DNA of 48,069 bases from DASZMX01 sp035551475 (GTDB taxonomy: Bacteria; Verrucomicrobiota; Verrucomicrobiia; Limisphaerales; Palsa-1400): contig DASZMX010000135.1 in NCBI GenBank assembly GCA_035551475.1, positions 1-48,069 on the forward strand, in the 5' to 3' direction. Position 1 is the first letter of the stretch; the number at the start of each line of letters is the position of its first letter. Shown here piece by piece: positions 23,531-31,083 of the stretch. Under the pieces are notes generated by a model. It ran no database searches, was not told the origin of the DNA, and saw nothing but the letters and a program-made list of their open reading frames with translations. The translations under genes were made by a program, and so were the position numbers.

Positions 23531-25183
23531 TCAATGCGACGCCAGGGCGAGCGTGGCCAGGCCGGAGGCTTCGCGGGTGAGGCAGACGGCGCGGGCGTAG
23601 GCGCGAAGTTGTTTGGTGGCGACGTTGAAACCCGAATGCGGGCTGGCAGCAATCGCCAATTCCTGCCGCACCGCCACCAGGTAGCTTTCGCCATCGCCGA
23701 AGGCGGCGATTTTGGCGCCGGGTTGATTGGCGGCCGGCGCTTGCGCGGTCCATGTGACAGGGAAACCGCACAGGAACCATTCGGAGCCGGTAATGTCCGG
23801 GCCGCGGAGCAGGTAGGTGTTGCCATCGCCGTCTTTGAGCTGCGACAGAATTGGCAGAAAACCGGGATGAATCCACCACCGGCACGGGCGTTGCAAGGCG
23901 GCGGGCGCGACGGCGGCGGTCACGTTAAGAAAATCCTGCCGCTCCAATTGATTGACAGTGGTGTTGCCTGTGGTGGCGGTGACGGCGGGAATGGAGCTGT
24001 CCACGAAAATGCCGGTTTGCGCGCCGTTGGCCTGGTCGTTGGCGCCGTTGCCTTGGAAGCAAGCGTAGTCAAGTCGAGCGGCAATGGCCTGGCTGAATTT
24101 CTCCAGCAACAGGGCGGCGAAATCAACCGCGGCATCTTCCAGCAGAAAGAGCGACGCTTCAATCAGCGAGCCAATGATATTGGCTTCCGGCGTGACGCTC
24201 GCGCCGGCAAATGAGGAATCGGCGGGCAGGGAGTTGGAAACGGCGTTCGGCGTGATAAAAACCGCGCCTGGCAACCCGGTGATTTTGGCGAATTTCGTGA
24301 AGGGCCCGGGCATCGCGCGCACGCCGAGGGTGCGAAACGCTCCGTATGTCAATAATAAGTCAAACACGTCCTGCGCCATTTCCGCGGGCAAAAGCGCGGC
24401 GCCGAAAGTGTTCGGCGCGGGGGTGAGCGACTTCATCAACGCCGCGTCGGACGGCGATAATTCCTGGCGGGTGAGATGGCGGGCGGCGGCGTTCCAGAAC
24501 TGGCGTTTGCCGGGCTCGGCGAGGAGGCGCTCCACGGGTGATCCCGCCGTGCGCAGGGCGGACGAGGCAAACGAAAATGTCCGCGCGGAAACCGGCGCCG
24601 CGGCGGCGAGGGCGCGGCGGAATTGCGGCCAGCGTTCCAGATCGGAATCGCGCAGAATGCCGTCGTGATAAGCGCAGGCCACCGCGTTCGGGTTGGCGCC
24701 AATGATGCAGGCGGAAAGTTCGAGTTGCTCCTGCTCGGTGTAGATGGCGCGCACGCGGCCATTGTCTTTCAGGCCCAGCTCGCGCAGTTGCGACCGCCAG
24801 GCCTCGCCGGAATTGGGCGTGAGGCATTTTGTCGGCAGGAACCCCACGCTCACGGCTTTGAGATAGCCGGCCTCGGTCATTTTCCAGCCCAATTGCGCGA
24901 GCTTGTTTTCGGCGATGTCCACGGCCCATTGCACCGTTTCCACAAGGCGCCCGTTTTGCACCTGGAAATCGACCACTTTGCCCACGCATTTTTCGATGGT
25001 CGCATAATCGTGCGAATCGACAAACGGGGCGTTCTGCGCGAAATGCCGGAAACGCCAGCCGGAGGCCTTGATGACTTCGCTGAAATTATCCAGCGATTCG
25101 TCGCTGGCGATGTAGGCGCAAAGGCCCTGCCGGGAATCGAGAACTTTGACTTCGGGATGAAGGGTGCGTCGGAGAGGTTGCAT
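23531..25183 (-). CDS. HK97-type prohead protease fused to major capsid protein
   Basis: A 550-residue fusion. Residues about 10-120 are an S78-like prohead protease: catalytic His58 in VDSHDYATIEKCVGKV and Ser112 in LKAVSVGFLP. A helical, Ala/Arg-rich segment (about 160-245) takes the place of the scaffold. Residues about 250-545 are an HK97-fold major capsid protein (ALLPAEMAQDVFDLLLTYGA, GPFTKFAKITG, EASLFLLEDAAVDFAALLLE, RLDYACFQGNG, WWIHPGFLPIL). In tailed phages this shell is cleaved by the protease as it matures. Here it stands alone: no portal, terminase or tail gene is within 10 kb on either side except the Mu-like fragment. An XRE regulator is divergent from it. Confidence 0.88.
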   Translation of the reverse strand: MQPLRRTLHPEVKVLDSRQGLCAYIASDESLDNFSEVIKASGWRFRHFAQNAPFVDSHDYATIEKCVGKVVDFQVQNGRLVETVQWAVDIAENKLAQLGWKMTEAGYLKAVSVGFLPTKCLTPNSGEAWRSQLRELGLKDNGRVRAIYTEQEQLELSACIIGANPNAVACAYHDGILRDSDLERWPQFRRALAAAAPVSARTFSFASSALRTAGSPVERLLAEPGKRQFWNAAARHLTRQELSPSDAALMKSLTPAPNTFGAALLPAEMAQDVFDLLLTYGAFRTLGVRAMPGPFTKFAKITGLPGAVFITPNAVSNSLPADSSFAGASVTPEANIIGSLIEASLFLLEDAAVDFAALLLEKFSQAIAARLDYACFQGNGANDQANGAQTGIFVDSSIPAVTATTGNTTVNQLERQDFLNVTAAVAPAALQRPCRWWIHPGFLPILSQLKDGDGNTYLLRGPDITGSEWFLCGFPVTWTAQAPAANQPGAKIAAFGDGESYLVAVRQELAIAASPHSGFNVATKQLRAYARAVCLTREASGLATLALASH

Positions 25184-25274
25184 GGATGGGAGGGGATGAG
25201 GAGTGGGTGGCGCCGCGCCGGGGAAAGGAGAGCCTAGCGCCGCCCACGAAAGTGGACGCGCGTCGCGCGGCGGA

Positions 25275-25290
25275 AATGACCGAGGTCATT
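25275..25290. promoter_or_regulatory. Palindrome in the capsid/XRE divergent promoter region
   Basis: AATGACC and GGTCATT form a perfect 7-base inverted repeat around GA. It lies 92 bases before the capsid start and 102 bases before the XRE start, which fits an operator for the XRE protein controlling both directions. Confidence 0.5.
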
Positions 25291-25295
25291 CTCAT

Positions 25296-25311
25296 ATCCC
25301 GATAATGGGAT
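25296..25311. promoter_or_regulatory. Second palindrome in the capsid/XRE region
   Basis: ATCCC and GGGAT flank GATAAT, five bases after the first palindrome. The centre could also act as a -10 element for the rightward gene. Binding by the XRE product is inferred from position. Confidence 0.4.
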
Positions 25312-25391
25312 GAAAAAAGGAGTTTGTCAAGATATTCCTGGGATTTCGCGCTTGTGCGCTTGCCGACGATTTGCCAGAGTCGAATCAAACC

Positions 25392-26084
25392 ATGAATGAT
25401 GACGAATCCTTGGAAAGTCCGGACCTGATCTGGCGCACGGAAAATTTGGGGGGCCTCCTGCGCGCCTTGCGCCGCGACCGCGGAATTTCCATCGCGCGCC
25501 TGGAGGAATTGACAGGCGTCGGGCATTCCGAGATTCACCGCGTCGAAACCGGCCAGACGGAATGCCGGATTGAAAGTCTCATCCGCCTCTCGGCCTCCCT
25601 CGGCGTCAAGCCCGGCTGGGCGCTCGACCGCATCCTGTGGACGAACGTCGCCCTTTACCATAGGCGCATCCTCGCGGAGCCCGCCTACCGGAAAACGCTG
25701 GAGCGCCTGGGGATTTCCGCCGCGGAAATGCGCGCGCGCCTCGCTGACACCCTCGCTTCCGCCGCCGCGCTCGCCGCCTTGTTGCTGCGCTGTTGCGACC
25801 CAATTTCCCGGGCGCGTGACGTGGATTATCCCCACATCGATTGGAAGAAGCGCTTCACCGCCTACGCGGCCAAATTAGGCGCGATGGAAGAGGGCGTCGA
25901 CCGCGCGGCCATCCTCAACAGCCTGCTGCGTGAGCCGACGCTGGAATTGGGCAACCAGGGATTATTGCCGGAGACAGCCTTGAAAGAACAGAGCCGCGCC
26001 GTAAAGGATGCCGAAGGCAAGAAAAAGACCTGGGGCTGGACGCCCTGGCTCTACCAATACCAAGCGCGCCTCAAGCTATCATAA
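25392..26084 (+). CDS. XRE-family regulator beside the capsid gene
   Basis: A 230-residue protein with a helix-turn-helix (about 20-75; LRALRRDRGISIARLEELTG, then EIHRVETGQTECRIESLIRL). A helical middle and a basic C-terminus (EGKKKTWGWTPWLYQYQARL) follow. No protease or sensor domain can be recognised, so it is not a LexA-type repressor. It is transcribed away from the protease-capsid gene across 208 bases with two palindromes. ATG 25392 was preferred to TTG 25371. A phage-type repressor of the capsid gene is the natural guess. Confidence 0.82.
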   Translation: MNDDESLESPDLIWRTENLGGLLRALRRDRGISIARLEELTGVGHSEIHRVETGQTECRIESLIRLSASLGVKPGWALDRILWTNVALYHRRILAEPAYRKTLERLGISAAEMRARLADTLASAAALAALLLRCCDPISRARDVDYPHIDWKKRFTAYAAKLGAMEEGVDRAAILNSLLREPTLELGNQGLLPETALKEQSRAVKDAEGKKKTWGWTPWLYQYQARLKLS

Positions 26085-26129
26085 GCGAATTAGAAGTATT
26101 GACAGATTCGCGGGCGGGCGCTGATTTTC

Positions 26130-26396
26130 TTGACATCTCCCGAGGTTTTTGACAGCCTTTTTATCGTTGCCCCGAGTAAAGCGTCCAGGAGCGTGTCTCA
26201 GATCGAATGGGTCGGCCATGGGGCGTTGGCGTGCGTCTTGGTTAAACTGAATGGTCTGCTTAATTTATATTCGGGCGGGCGGCTCGCGCTGGGCCTGTTT
26301 TTCACATTGGGATGGAGCGGCATAGCGGCGGCGCAAACCTGGGTTGCAACGCCGTTTCATGGCGTAAGGGTGACCGGCGATGGCGGCGCGGTCTAG
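26130..26396 (+). pseudogene. Broken 5' head of an Asp-box propeller paralogue
   Basis: An 88-residue frame whose end (AQTWVATPFHGVRVTGDGGAV) matches the N-terminal region of the gene at 27583 (AQTWVSTPFHGVMV, then AGDGGAFYATDGDG). At the point where that gene has TAT the remnant has TAG, and the next bases GCGACGAACGGG still match GCGACGGATGGG. A nonsense mutation is therefore visible with recognisable sequence after it. Fourteen bases later the next intact paralogue starts. No SD or ATG is evident; it would begin with TTG. It is best read as a decapitated fifth member of the array. Confidence 0.65.
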
Positions 26397-26410
26397 GCGA
26401 CGAACGGGAT

Positions 26411-27577
26411 ATGAAGAACATCGCGCAAAGTTTGATTCGGCTCTTCCGTCTGCGAAGCGCGGCTTCCCGCCTTTTTTCGCTCTTAGGGTTGGTAATGGTG
26501 GCGGCTGGCGGCGCTTCAGGTCAGACGTGGAGCCGGTGTGCTTTTTCGGAGTCGGCGGCGGCGGCGTGTTCAGGCGATGGGACAACGCTTTATGCCAGCC
26601 ATGGTCGCGGCAGCCTGGGGAAGTCGATGGACGCCGGGGCCAGTTGGACGGACTTGGGGCCGATTGCGTCCTGGAGTTTTATTGCCTGCGCGTCCGATGG
26701 GATGAAGGTGGCGGGGCCCGCCGATGATGGCACGATGATCATTACGACGAACGGGGGCGCTGATTTTTTTGAGTCCAGTCCGACGAATCTTCTGGAATTG
26801 CAATGCGCGGCCTGGTCTGGGTCCGGCAATCAGCTTACGGCTGGTTTTGCCAACGCCATTTACATTTCGACGAATAATGGCGCGGCTTGGAGGATCACGG
26901 CGGCGCCCGCGACCAACTCGTGGCAATGCCTGGCATCTTCGGCGGATGGGGGGATTCTTCTGGCAGGCCAGGCCGGCGGTCAGCTTTTTGTGTCCACTAA
27001 TGGAGGCGGCGTGTGGGGCGTCGCTGCCGCAAAAATTTCGACGTGGCTCTCCGCCGCCTGCACCGCGGATGGCGCCAAAATGGCCGTCGCCGACGGTGTG
27101 GCCGTTGGCCTCTCGGTTGATTCCGGCGAGACCTGGGTTTTTAATTCGATAAGCCGGGCGCAACCAAAATGCGTGGCGACATCTGCCGATGGGTCCATGC
27201 TTCTGCTGGGCAATGTGGGAAATCCATTCATCTCGCGGGATTTTGGCGCCACGTGGCGGCAGAGCTTGGCGCCCACGACGGCGACGGAGTCCGTGAGCTG
27301 CTCGGCCGACGGCGCCACGCTGTTCGCCGACGCACCGGGCTTCGCGGTTGTCGCAGTGGCGCCCCCGCCACTGAATTTTGCCGAGGTTTCGCATCAACTT
27401 GTCTTGTCCTGGCCGTGGCCTTCGAGCCGCTACGCGCTGCAACAAAGCCCTGATCTTTCATCCATGACTTGGGGCGGCGTGACAAATAATATTGTTGTCA
27501 CCAACTACCGGAACCAAGTCGTCCTATCGCGTTCGGCGGCGAATGCGTTTTATCGGTTGCAGGGGCCGAACCCGTGA
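26411..27577 (+). CDS. Secreted Asp-box (BNR) beta-propeller protein, paralogue 1
   Basis: A 388-residue exported protein: signal peptide about 1-42, ending in GGASGQTW. Repeated Asp-box/BNR units follow (SMDAGASWTDLG, STNGGGVWGV, SVDSGETWVF, SRDFGATWRQ), which form blades of a sialidase-like propeller, each followed by short strands. The C-terminal 57 residues (LSWPWPSSRYALQQSPDLSS onward, ending YRLQGPNP) are the lineage-type terminal domain shared by all paralogues. Sialidase catalytic residues are not evident, so binding rather than hydrolysis is likelier. First intact gene of a four-gene array; the next start is 6 bases after its stop. Confidence 0.85.
   Translation: MKNIAQSLIRLFRLRSAASRLFSLLGLVMVAAGGASGQTWSRCAFSESAAAACSGDGTTLYASHGRGSLGKSMDAGASWTDLGPIASWSFIACASDGMKVAGPADDGTMIITTNGGADFFESSPTNLLELQCAAWSGSGNQLTAGFANAIYISTNNGAAWRITAAPATNSWQCLASSADGGILLAGQAGGQLFVSTNGGGVWGVAAAKISTWLSAACTADGAKMAVADGVAVGLSVDSGETWVFNSISRAQPKCVATSADGSMLLLGNVGNPFISRDFGATWRQSLAPTTATESVSCSADGATLFADAPGFAVVAVAPPPLNFAEVSHQLVLSWPWPSSRYALQQSPDLSSMTWGGVTNNIVVTNYRNQVVLSRSAANAFYRLQGPNP
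27403..27574 (+). repeat. Homogenised 3' repeat, copy 1
   Basis: A 172-base segment encoding the C-terminal domain, present in four copies of equal length with only a few differences between them (others at 28548, 29689 and 30849). The propeller-coding parts of the same genes differ much more. Confidence 0.85.
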
Positions 27578-27582
27578 TTTAA

Positions 27583-28722
27583 ATGCGGAGCTTCGCCAAC
27601 AACTCGCAAATTGTTTGGGTGGCCACGTGCGCAATCTGGGCGCTCGCTTGCATTGGCAGTTCCTCGGCCCAAACATGGGTTTCAACGCCGTTTCATGGGG
27701 TCATGGTGACCTGTGCGGGCGATGGCGGAGCATTCTATGCGACGGATGGGGATGGCTCTTATTTTCTCGCCAAATCGACGAACGCGGGCGGTTCGTGGAC
27801 GACCATTCTGGTTGGTTCCGGGCCAGCGGTGGCGTGTTCTCTCGACGGAACAAAGCTCGCTGCGACGGGCGGCTATGTGTCAACAAATTCAGGCGCCACT
27901 TTTGTGCCGGTGTCGATTCAGCCGGATTCGTTCGCGTGGTCCGGGGACGGCTGTGTTCTGGCCGCGGCCACGCGTGGCATCTATCTATCCCATGACAACG
28001 GTTTGAGCTGGACGATAACCGCCGCGCCGACGAACACCTATTGGAGCGCCGTGGCGCTTTCGGCGGATGGGAAGGTTCTGGTCGCCGCCCCCCGCTCGCC
28101 GGTTGGGCCGCTTTATGTTTCAACGGATAGCGGCGCGACGTGGAAGCCGGCAGCCACGCCCACCAACCTTTGGGGTTCAGTGGTATGCAGTTTGGATGGC
28201 CACAAGCTGGCGGCGGTCCAGGCGCCTTACCCCGGCTCGCTCTACGTCTCGCTGGATGCTGGCGCGAACTGGCTTGTGCCCTCACCCACCAACGCGGGAG
28301 TCGCGGGATTGGCGGCCTCGGCTGATGGCGGCCTTTTGCTGACCACCATCGATGGCTTCGTCTCTTTGTCACGCGATTTTGGCGTGACCTGGCGCAACGC
28401 CCATGCCCCGCGCACCTATTTTCAGCCTTCCTTGGCTTGTTCAGCTGATGCGACCGCGCTGCTGGCCGTCGTCGGCATAAACAATCAACTGGCCGTAGCC
28501 CGTCTTACCCCCGCCCTTGAAATACAACCTATGGCCAACGCGCTCACCTTGTCCTGGCCGTGGCCTTCGAGCCGCTACGCGCTGCAACAAAGCTCTGATC
28601 TTTCGTCCATGAGTTGGGGTGACGTGACAAATAATATTATTGTCACGAACTACCGGAACCAGGTCGTCTTGTCGCGTTCGGCGGCGCAGGCGTTTTATCG
28701 GTTGCAGGGGCCGAACCCTTAA
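27583..28722 (+). CDS. Secreted Asp-box (BNR) beta-propeller protein, paralogue 2
   Basis: A 379-residue exported protein. The signal peptide (about 1-29; TCAIWALACIGSSSAQ) is nearly the same as that of paralogue 3, showing a recent duplication. Asp-box units include STNAGGSWTTI, STDSGATWKP, SLDAGANWLV and SRDFGVTWRN. The last 57 residues are the shared terminal domain (LSWPWPSSRYALQQSSDLSS onward). Like its neighbours it probably sits outside the inner membrane; the ligand is unknown. Confidence 0.85.
   Translation: MRSFANNSQIVWVATCAIWALACIGSSSAQTWVSTPFHGVMVTCAGDGGAFYATDGDGSYFLAKSTNAGGSWTTILVGSGPAVACSLDGTKLAATGGYVSTNSGATFVPVSIQPDSFAWSGDGCVLAAATRGIYLSHDNGLSWTITAAPTNTYWSAVALSADGKVLVAAPRSPVGPLYVSTDSGATWKPAATPTNLWGSVVCSLDGHKLAAVQAPYPGSLYVSLDAGANWLVPSPTNAGVAGLAASADGGLLLTTIDGFVSLSRDFGVTWRNAHAPRTYFQPSLACSADATALLAVVGINNQLAVARLTPALEIQPMANALTLSWPWPSSRYALQQSSDLSSMSWGDVTNNIIVTNYRNQVVLSRSAAQAFYRLQGPNP
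28548..28719 (+). repeat. Homogenised 3' repeat, copy 2
   Basis: Same 172-base unit as at 27403-27574. It contains GTGACAA (28624) facing TTGTCAC (28640) around a 9-base AT loop, a hairpin kept in all four copies. Confidence 0.85.
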
Positions 28723-28726
28723 TTAA

Positions 28727-29863
28727 ATGCGGAACTTCCCCAAAACCTCGCAAATTGTTTGGATGGCCGCGTGCGCAATCTGGGCGCTCGCGTGCATTGG
28801 CAATTCCTCGGCGCAAACGTGGACCGAGCTTCCGTTCTTGGGCGACGATATCGTTTGCTCTGGGGATGGAAGTTTGTTCTTCGGAGCCGAAGGAGATGGC
28901 GCGCACAATTTGTTTAAATCGACGGACGCGGGGGAAACATGGAATCAAATTTATCACAATTCACCCAAATTAGTCGTCTGCTCCGGCGATGGGATGAAGA
29001 TCGCGGCCTACGATGCAGAGGTGTTTGTCTCGACAAATTCAGGCGCGACTTTCTCTGACGCACAAGTGATTGCAAATTCATGCGCATGGTCGGCTGACGG
29101 GCGCGTTTTGGCGACCGTTGGCTTCGGAATTTATATTTCCACAAATAATGGAATGACCCTGGCGAAAGTGGGCCCGCCGACGTACTCGAGTTGGAATGCG
29201 GTGGCGCTTTCCGGCGATGGGCGGATGGTTATCGCCGGGCCGGGATCGCCGATCGGCCCGCTTTATTGTTCCACCAATCGCGGAGCCACATGGAGCGCCA
29301 CACCGACGCCCACCAATCAGTGGCGCGGCATCACTTGCGGCGCCGATGGCCAAAAGATCGCCGCTATAACCACCCAAAACTACGGCGTGATTTACATTTC
29401 CACGGATGGCGGCGTAACTTGGACCGGCAGCGAAGTCGGAGAGAGTCAGATCACCGGTTTGGCATCGTCTGCTGATGGAAGTTTACTGACGGCGGCGATT
29501 GACGTGTTTTACATATCACGTGATTTTGGCGCCTCCTGGACCAGCAGCGATCCGGGGCGTTTTATGATCGAGCCCACGATAGGGTGCTCCCAGGATGGGA
29601 ACGTGCTGGTGGCTGCCATGTCGGGACATTTTGAGGTGGCTCACCTCGCGCCTCCGCTCAAAATCGCCGCTGAAGCCAATCAACTCACCTTGTCCTGGCC
29701 GTGGCCTTCGAGCCGCTACGCGCTGCAACAAAGCCCTGATCTCTCATCCATGATTTGGGGCGGCGTGACAAATAATATTGTTGTCACAAACTACCGGAAC
29801 CAGGTCATCCTTTCGCGTTCGGCGGCGCAGGCGTTTTATCGGTTGCAGGGGCCAAATCCATGA
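28727..29863 (+). CDS. Secreted Asp-box (BNR) beta-propeller protein, paralogue 3
   Basis: A 378-residue exported protein, closest to paralogue 2 at its signal peptide (AACAIWALACIGNSSAQTW). Asp-box units are STDAGETWNQI, STNSGATF, STNRGATWSA, STDGGVTWTG and SRDFGASWTS, spaced about 40-50 residues. The terminal domain is again the shared block. It begins 4 bases after the stop of paralogue 2, and its stop overlaps the start of paralogue 4 (ATGA). Confidence 0.85.
   Translation: MRNFPKTSQIVWMAACAIWALACIGNSSAQTWTELPFLGDDIVCSGDGSLFFGAEGDGAHNLFKSTDAGETWNQIYHNSPKLVVCSGDGMKIAAYDAEVFVSTNSGATFSDAQVIANSCAWSADGRVLATVGFGIYISTNNGMTLAKVGPPTYSSWNAVALSGDGRMVIAGPGSPIGPLYCSTNRGATWSATPTPTNQWRGITCGADGQKIAAITTQNYGVIYISTDGGVTWTGSEVGESQITGLASSADGSLLTAAIDVFYISRDFGASWTSSDPGRFMIEPTIGCSQDGNVLVAAMSGHFEVAHLAPPLKIAAEANQLTLSWPWPSSRYALQQSPDLSSMIWGGVTNNIVVTNYRNQVILSRSAAQAFYRLQGPNP
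29689..29860 (+). repeat. Homogenised 3' repeat, copy 3
   Basis: Same 172-base unit, with the GTGACAA/TTGTCAC hairpin at 29765-29787. Confidence 0.85.
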
Positions 29864-31023
29864 GACGGTGTTTTGCTGCTAAGTCTGTCGCGAAGGCCGT
29901 CCATGTGAACTGGTTCGTGCTGCTAGTCGCCGTCTGTTGCTCAACGTCGGCGAGAGGTCAAAGTTGGCGAGCGACTGATTTTGACAGTGGCGGTTTGGCT
30001 TGTTCGGCGGATGGGATGACGGTTTATACGTACGGGGGCGAACAAACGACTTTGCTGTATAAGTCCACAAACGCGGGAAATTCCTGGATGCCTCTCGCTG
30101 CCGGCAATAGGCGGGGTGCAGCTTTGGAAATCGCGTGTTCGGCGGATGGCGCAAGCGTGCTCGCGGCAGGAGGGGCTTTGGTTTCAACCAATTTCGGGGT
30201 GACGTTCTCGACGCAGGCGGTGGATGGCGCGGGGGTGGCTATTTCAGCCAGCGGCAATTTGATGGCGGTGGCGGGGCGTGGAATTTTCATCTCGACGAAC
30301 CAGGGGGCCGCTTGGCGCACTGCGGATGTATCCACGACGGTGAATTGGAATTGTGTCGCCGCCTCGGCGGACGGTCGATTTATCGTCGCCGACGCGGACG
30401 CGATTGGGCCGTTCTATTCCACAAACGCGGGTTTAACATGGGCGGAGGCGAGTTCTTCGTTTGCGGCGGACATGATTGTTGGCACGGCGGATGGAACGCG
30501 CGTGGTCGCGGGAAACACACAATTCTTGTACGTTTCGTGCGATGCCGGTCAGACTTGGAGCGTGCGGCCGCCTCCCGACCCCGCGCATTTTAACGTGCGC
30601 ACGGCGATGGCGTTATCGCGCGATGGGAGCCTTTTGTTGGTGGGATGGCATGGGCAGTATTTTGCGTCGGCCGATCTGGCCGTCTCCTGGCGCCAGATTG
30701 GATACGTGCAGAATCCGCAACTGGCTTATCTTTACTTGGCGGTGGCCTGTTCAGGCGATGGGACGTCGCTCTTCGCCGCGACTCCAAAGTTTGCGACAGC
30801 TACGCTGCCACCGAATCTCAAAATTACTCCGGCGCCAAATCAACTTGTCTTGTCCTGGCCGTGGCCTTCGAGCCGCTACGCGCTGCAACAAAGCCCTGAT
30901 CTTTCGTCCATGAGTTGGGGTGACGTGACAAATAATATAATTGTCACGAACTACCGGAACCAGGTCGTCTTGTCGCGTTCGGCGGCGCAGGCGTTTTATC
31001 GGTTGCAGGGGCCGAACCCGTGA
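29860..31023 (+). CDS. Secreted Asp-box (BNR) beta-propeller protein, paralogue 4
   Basis: A 387-residue exported protein. The signal peptide (about 1-33; WFVLLVAVCCSTSARGQSW) differs from those of the other paralogues, while the Asp-box units (STNAGNSWMPL, STNQGAAWRT, STNAGLTWAEA, SCDAGQTWSV, SADLAVSWRQ) and the terminal 57 residues match. The start overlaps the upstream stop by 4 bases, so the array behaves as an operon. A cell-surface or periplasmic binding role is inferred. Confidence 0.85.
   Translation: MRRCFAAKSVAKAVHVNWFVLLVAVCCSTSARGQSWRATDFDSGGLACSADGMTVYTYGGEQTTLLYKSTNAGNSWMPLAAGNRRGAALEIACSADGASVLAAGGALVSTNFGVTFSTQAVDGAGVAISASGNLMAVAGRGIFISTNQGAAWRTADVSTTVNWNCVAASADGRFIVADADAIGPFYSTNAGLTWAEASSSFAADMIVGTADGTRVVAGNTQFLYVSCDAGQTWSVRPPPDPAHFNVRTAMALSRDGSLLLVGWHGQYFASADLAVSWRQIGYVQNPQLAYLYLAVACSGDGTSLFAATPKFATATLPPNLKITPAPNQLVLSWPWPSSRYALQQSPDLSSMSWGDVTNNIIVTNYRNQVVLSRSAAQAFYRLQGPNP
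30849..31020 (+). repeat. Homogenised 3' repeat, copy 4
   Basis: Same 172-base unit, with the hairpin arms at 30925-30931 and 30941-30947 although the loop sequence differs from copies 1-3. Confidence 0.85.
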
Positions 31024-31083
31024 GGCGGGGAGGTGTCGGAACGGGGCTTGCCAAGGGCGGGGGCAACTTTCATCTTGGCTGGG

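Noticed and set aside
23531..25183. Encapsulin with iron cargo
   Set aside because: The chain has a prohead protease and scaffold-like segment, which encapsulins lack, and the neighbouring ferritin-like protein is membrane-bound, not a tagged cargo.
26411..31023. Sialidases
   Set aside because: Asp-boxes alone define the propeller scaffold; the arginine triad and nucleophile Tyr/Glu of sialidases were not found.
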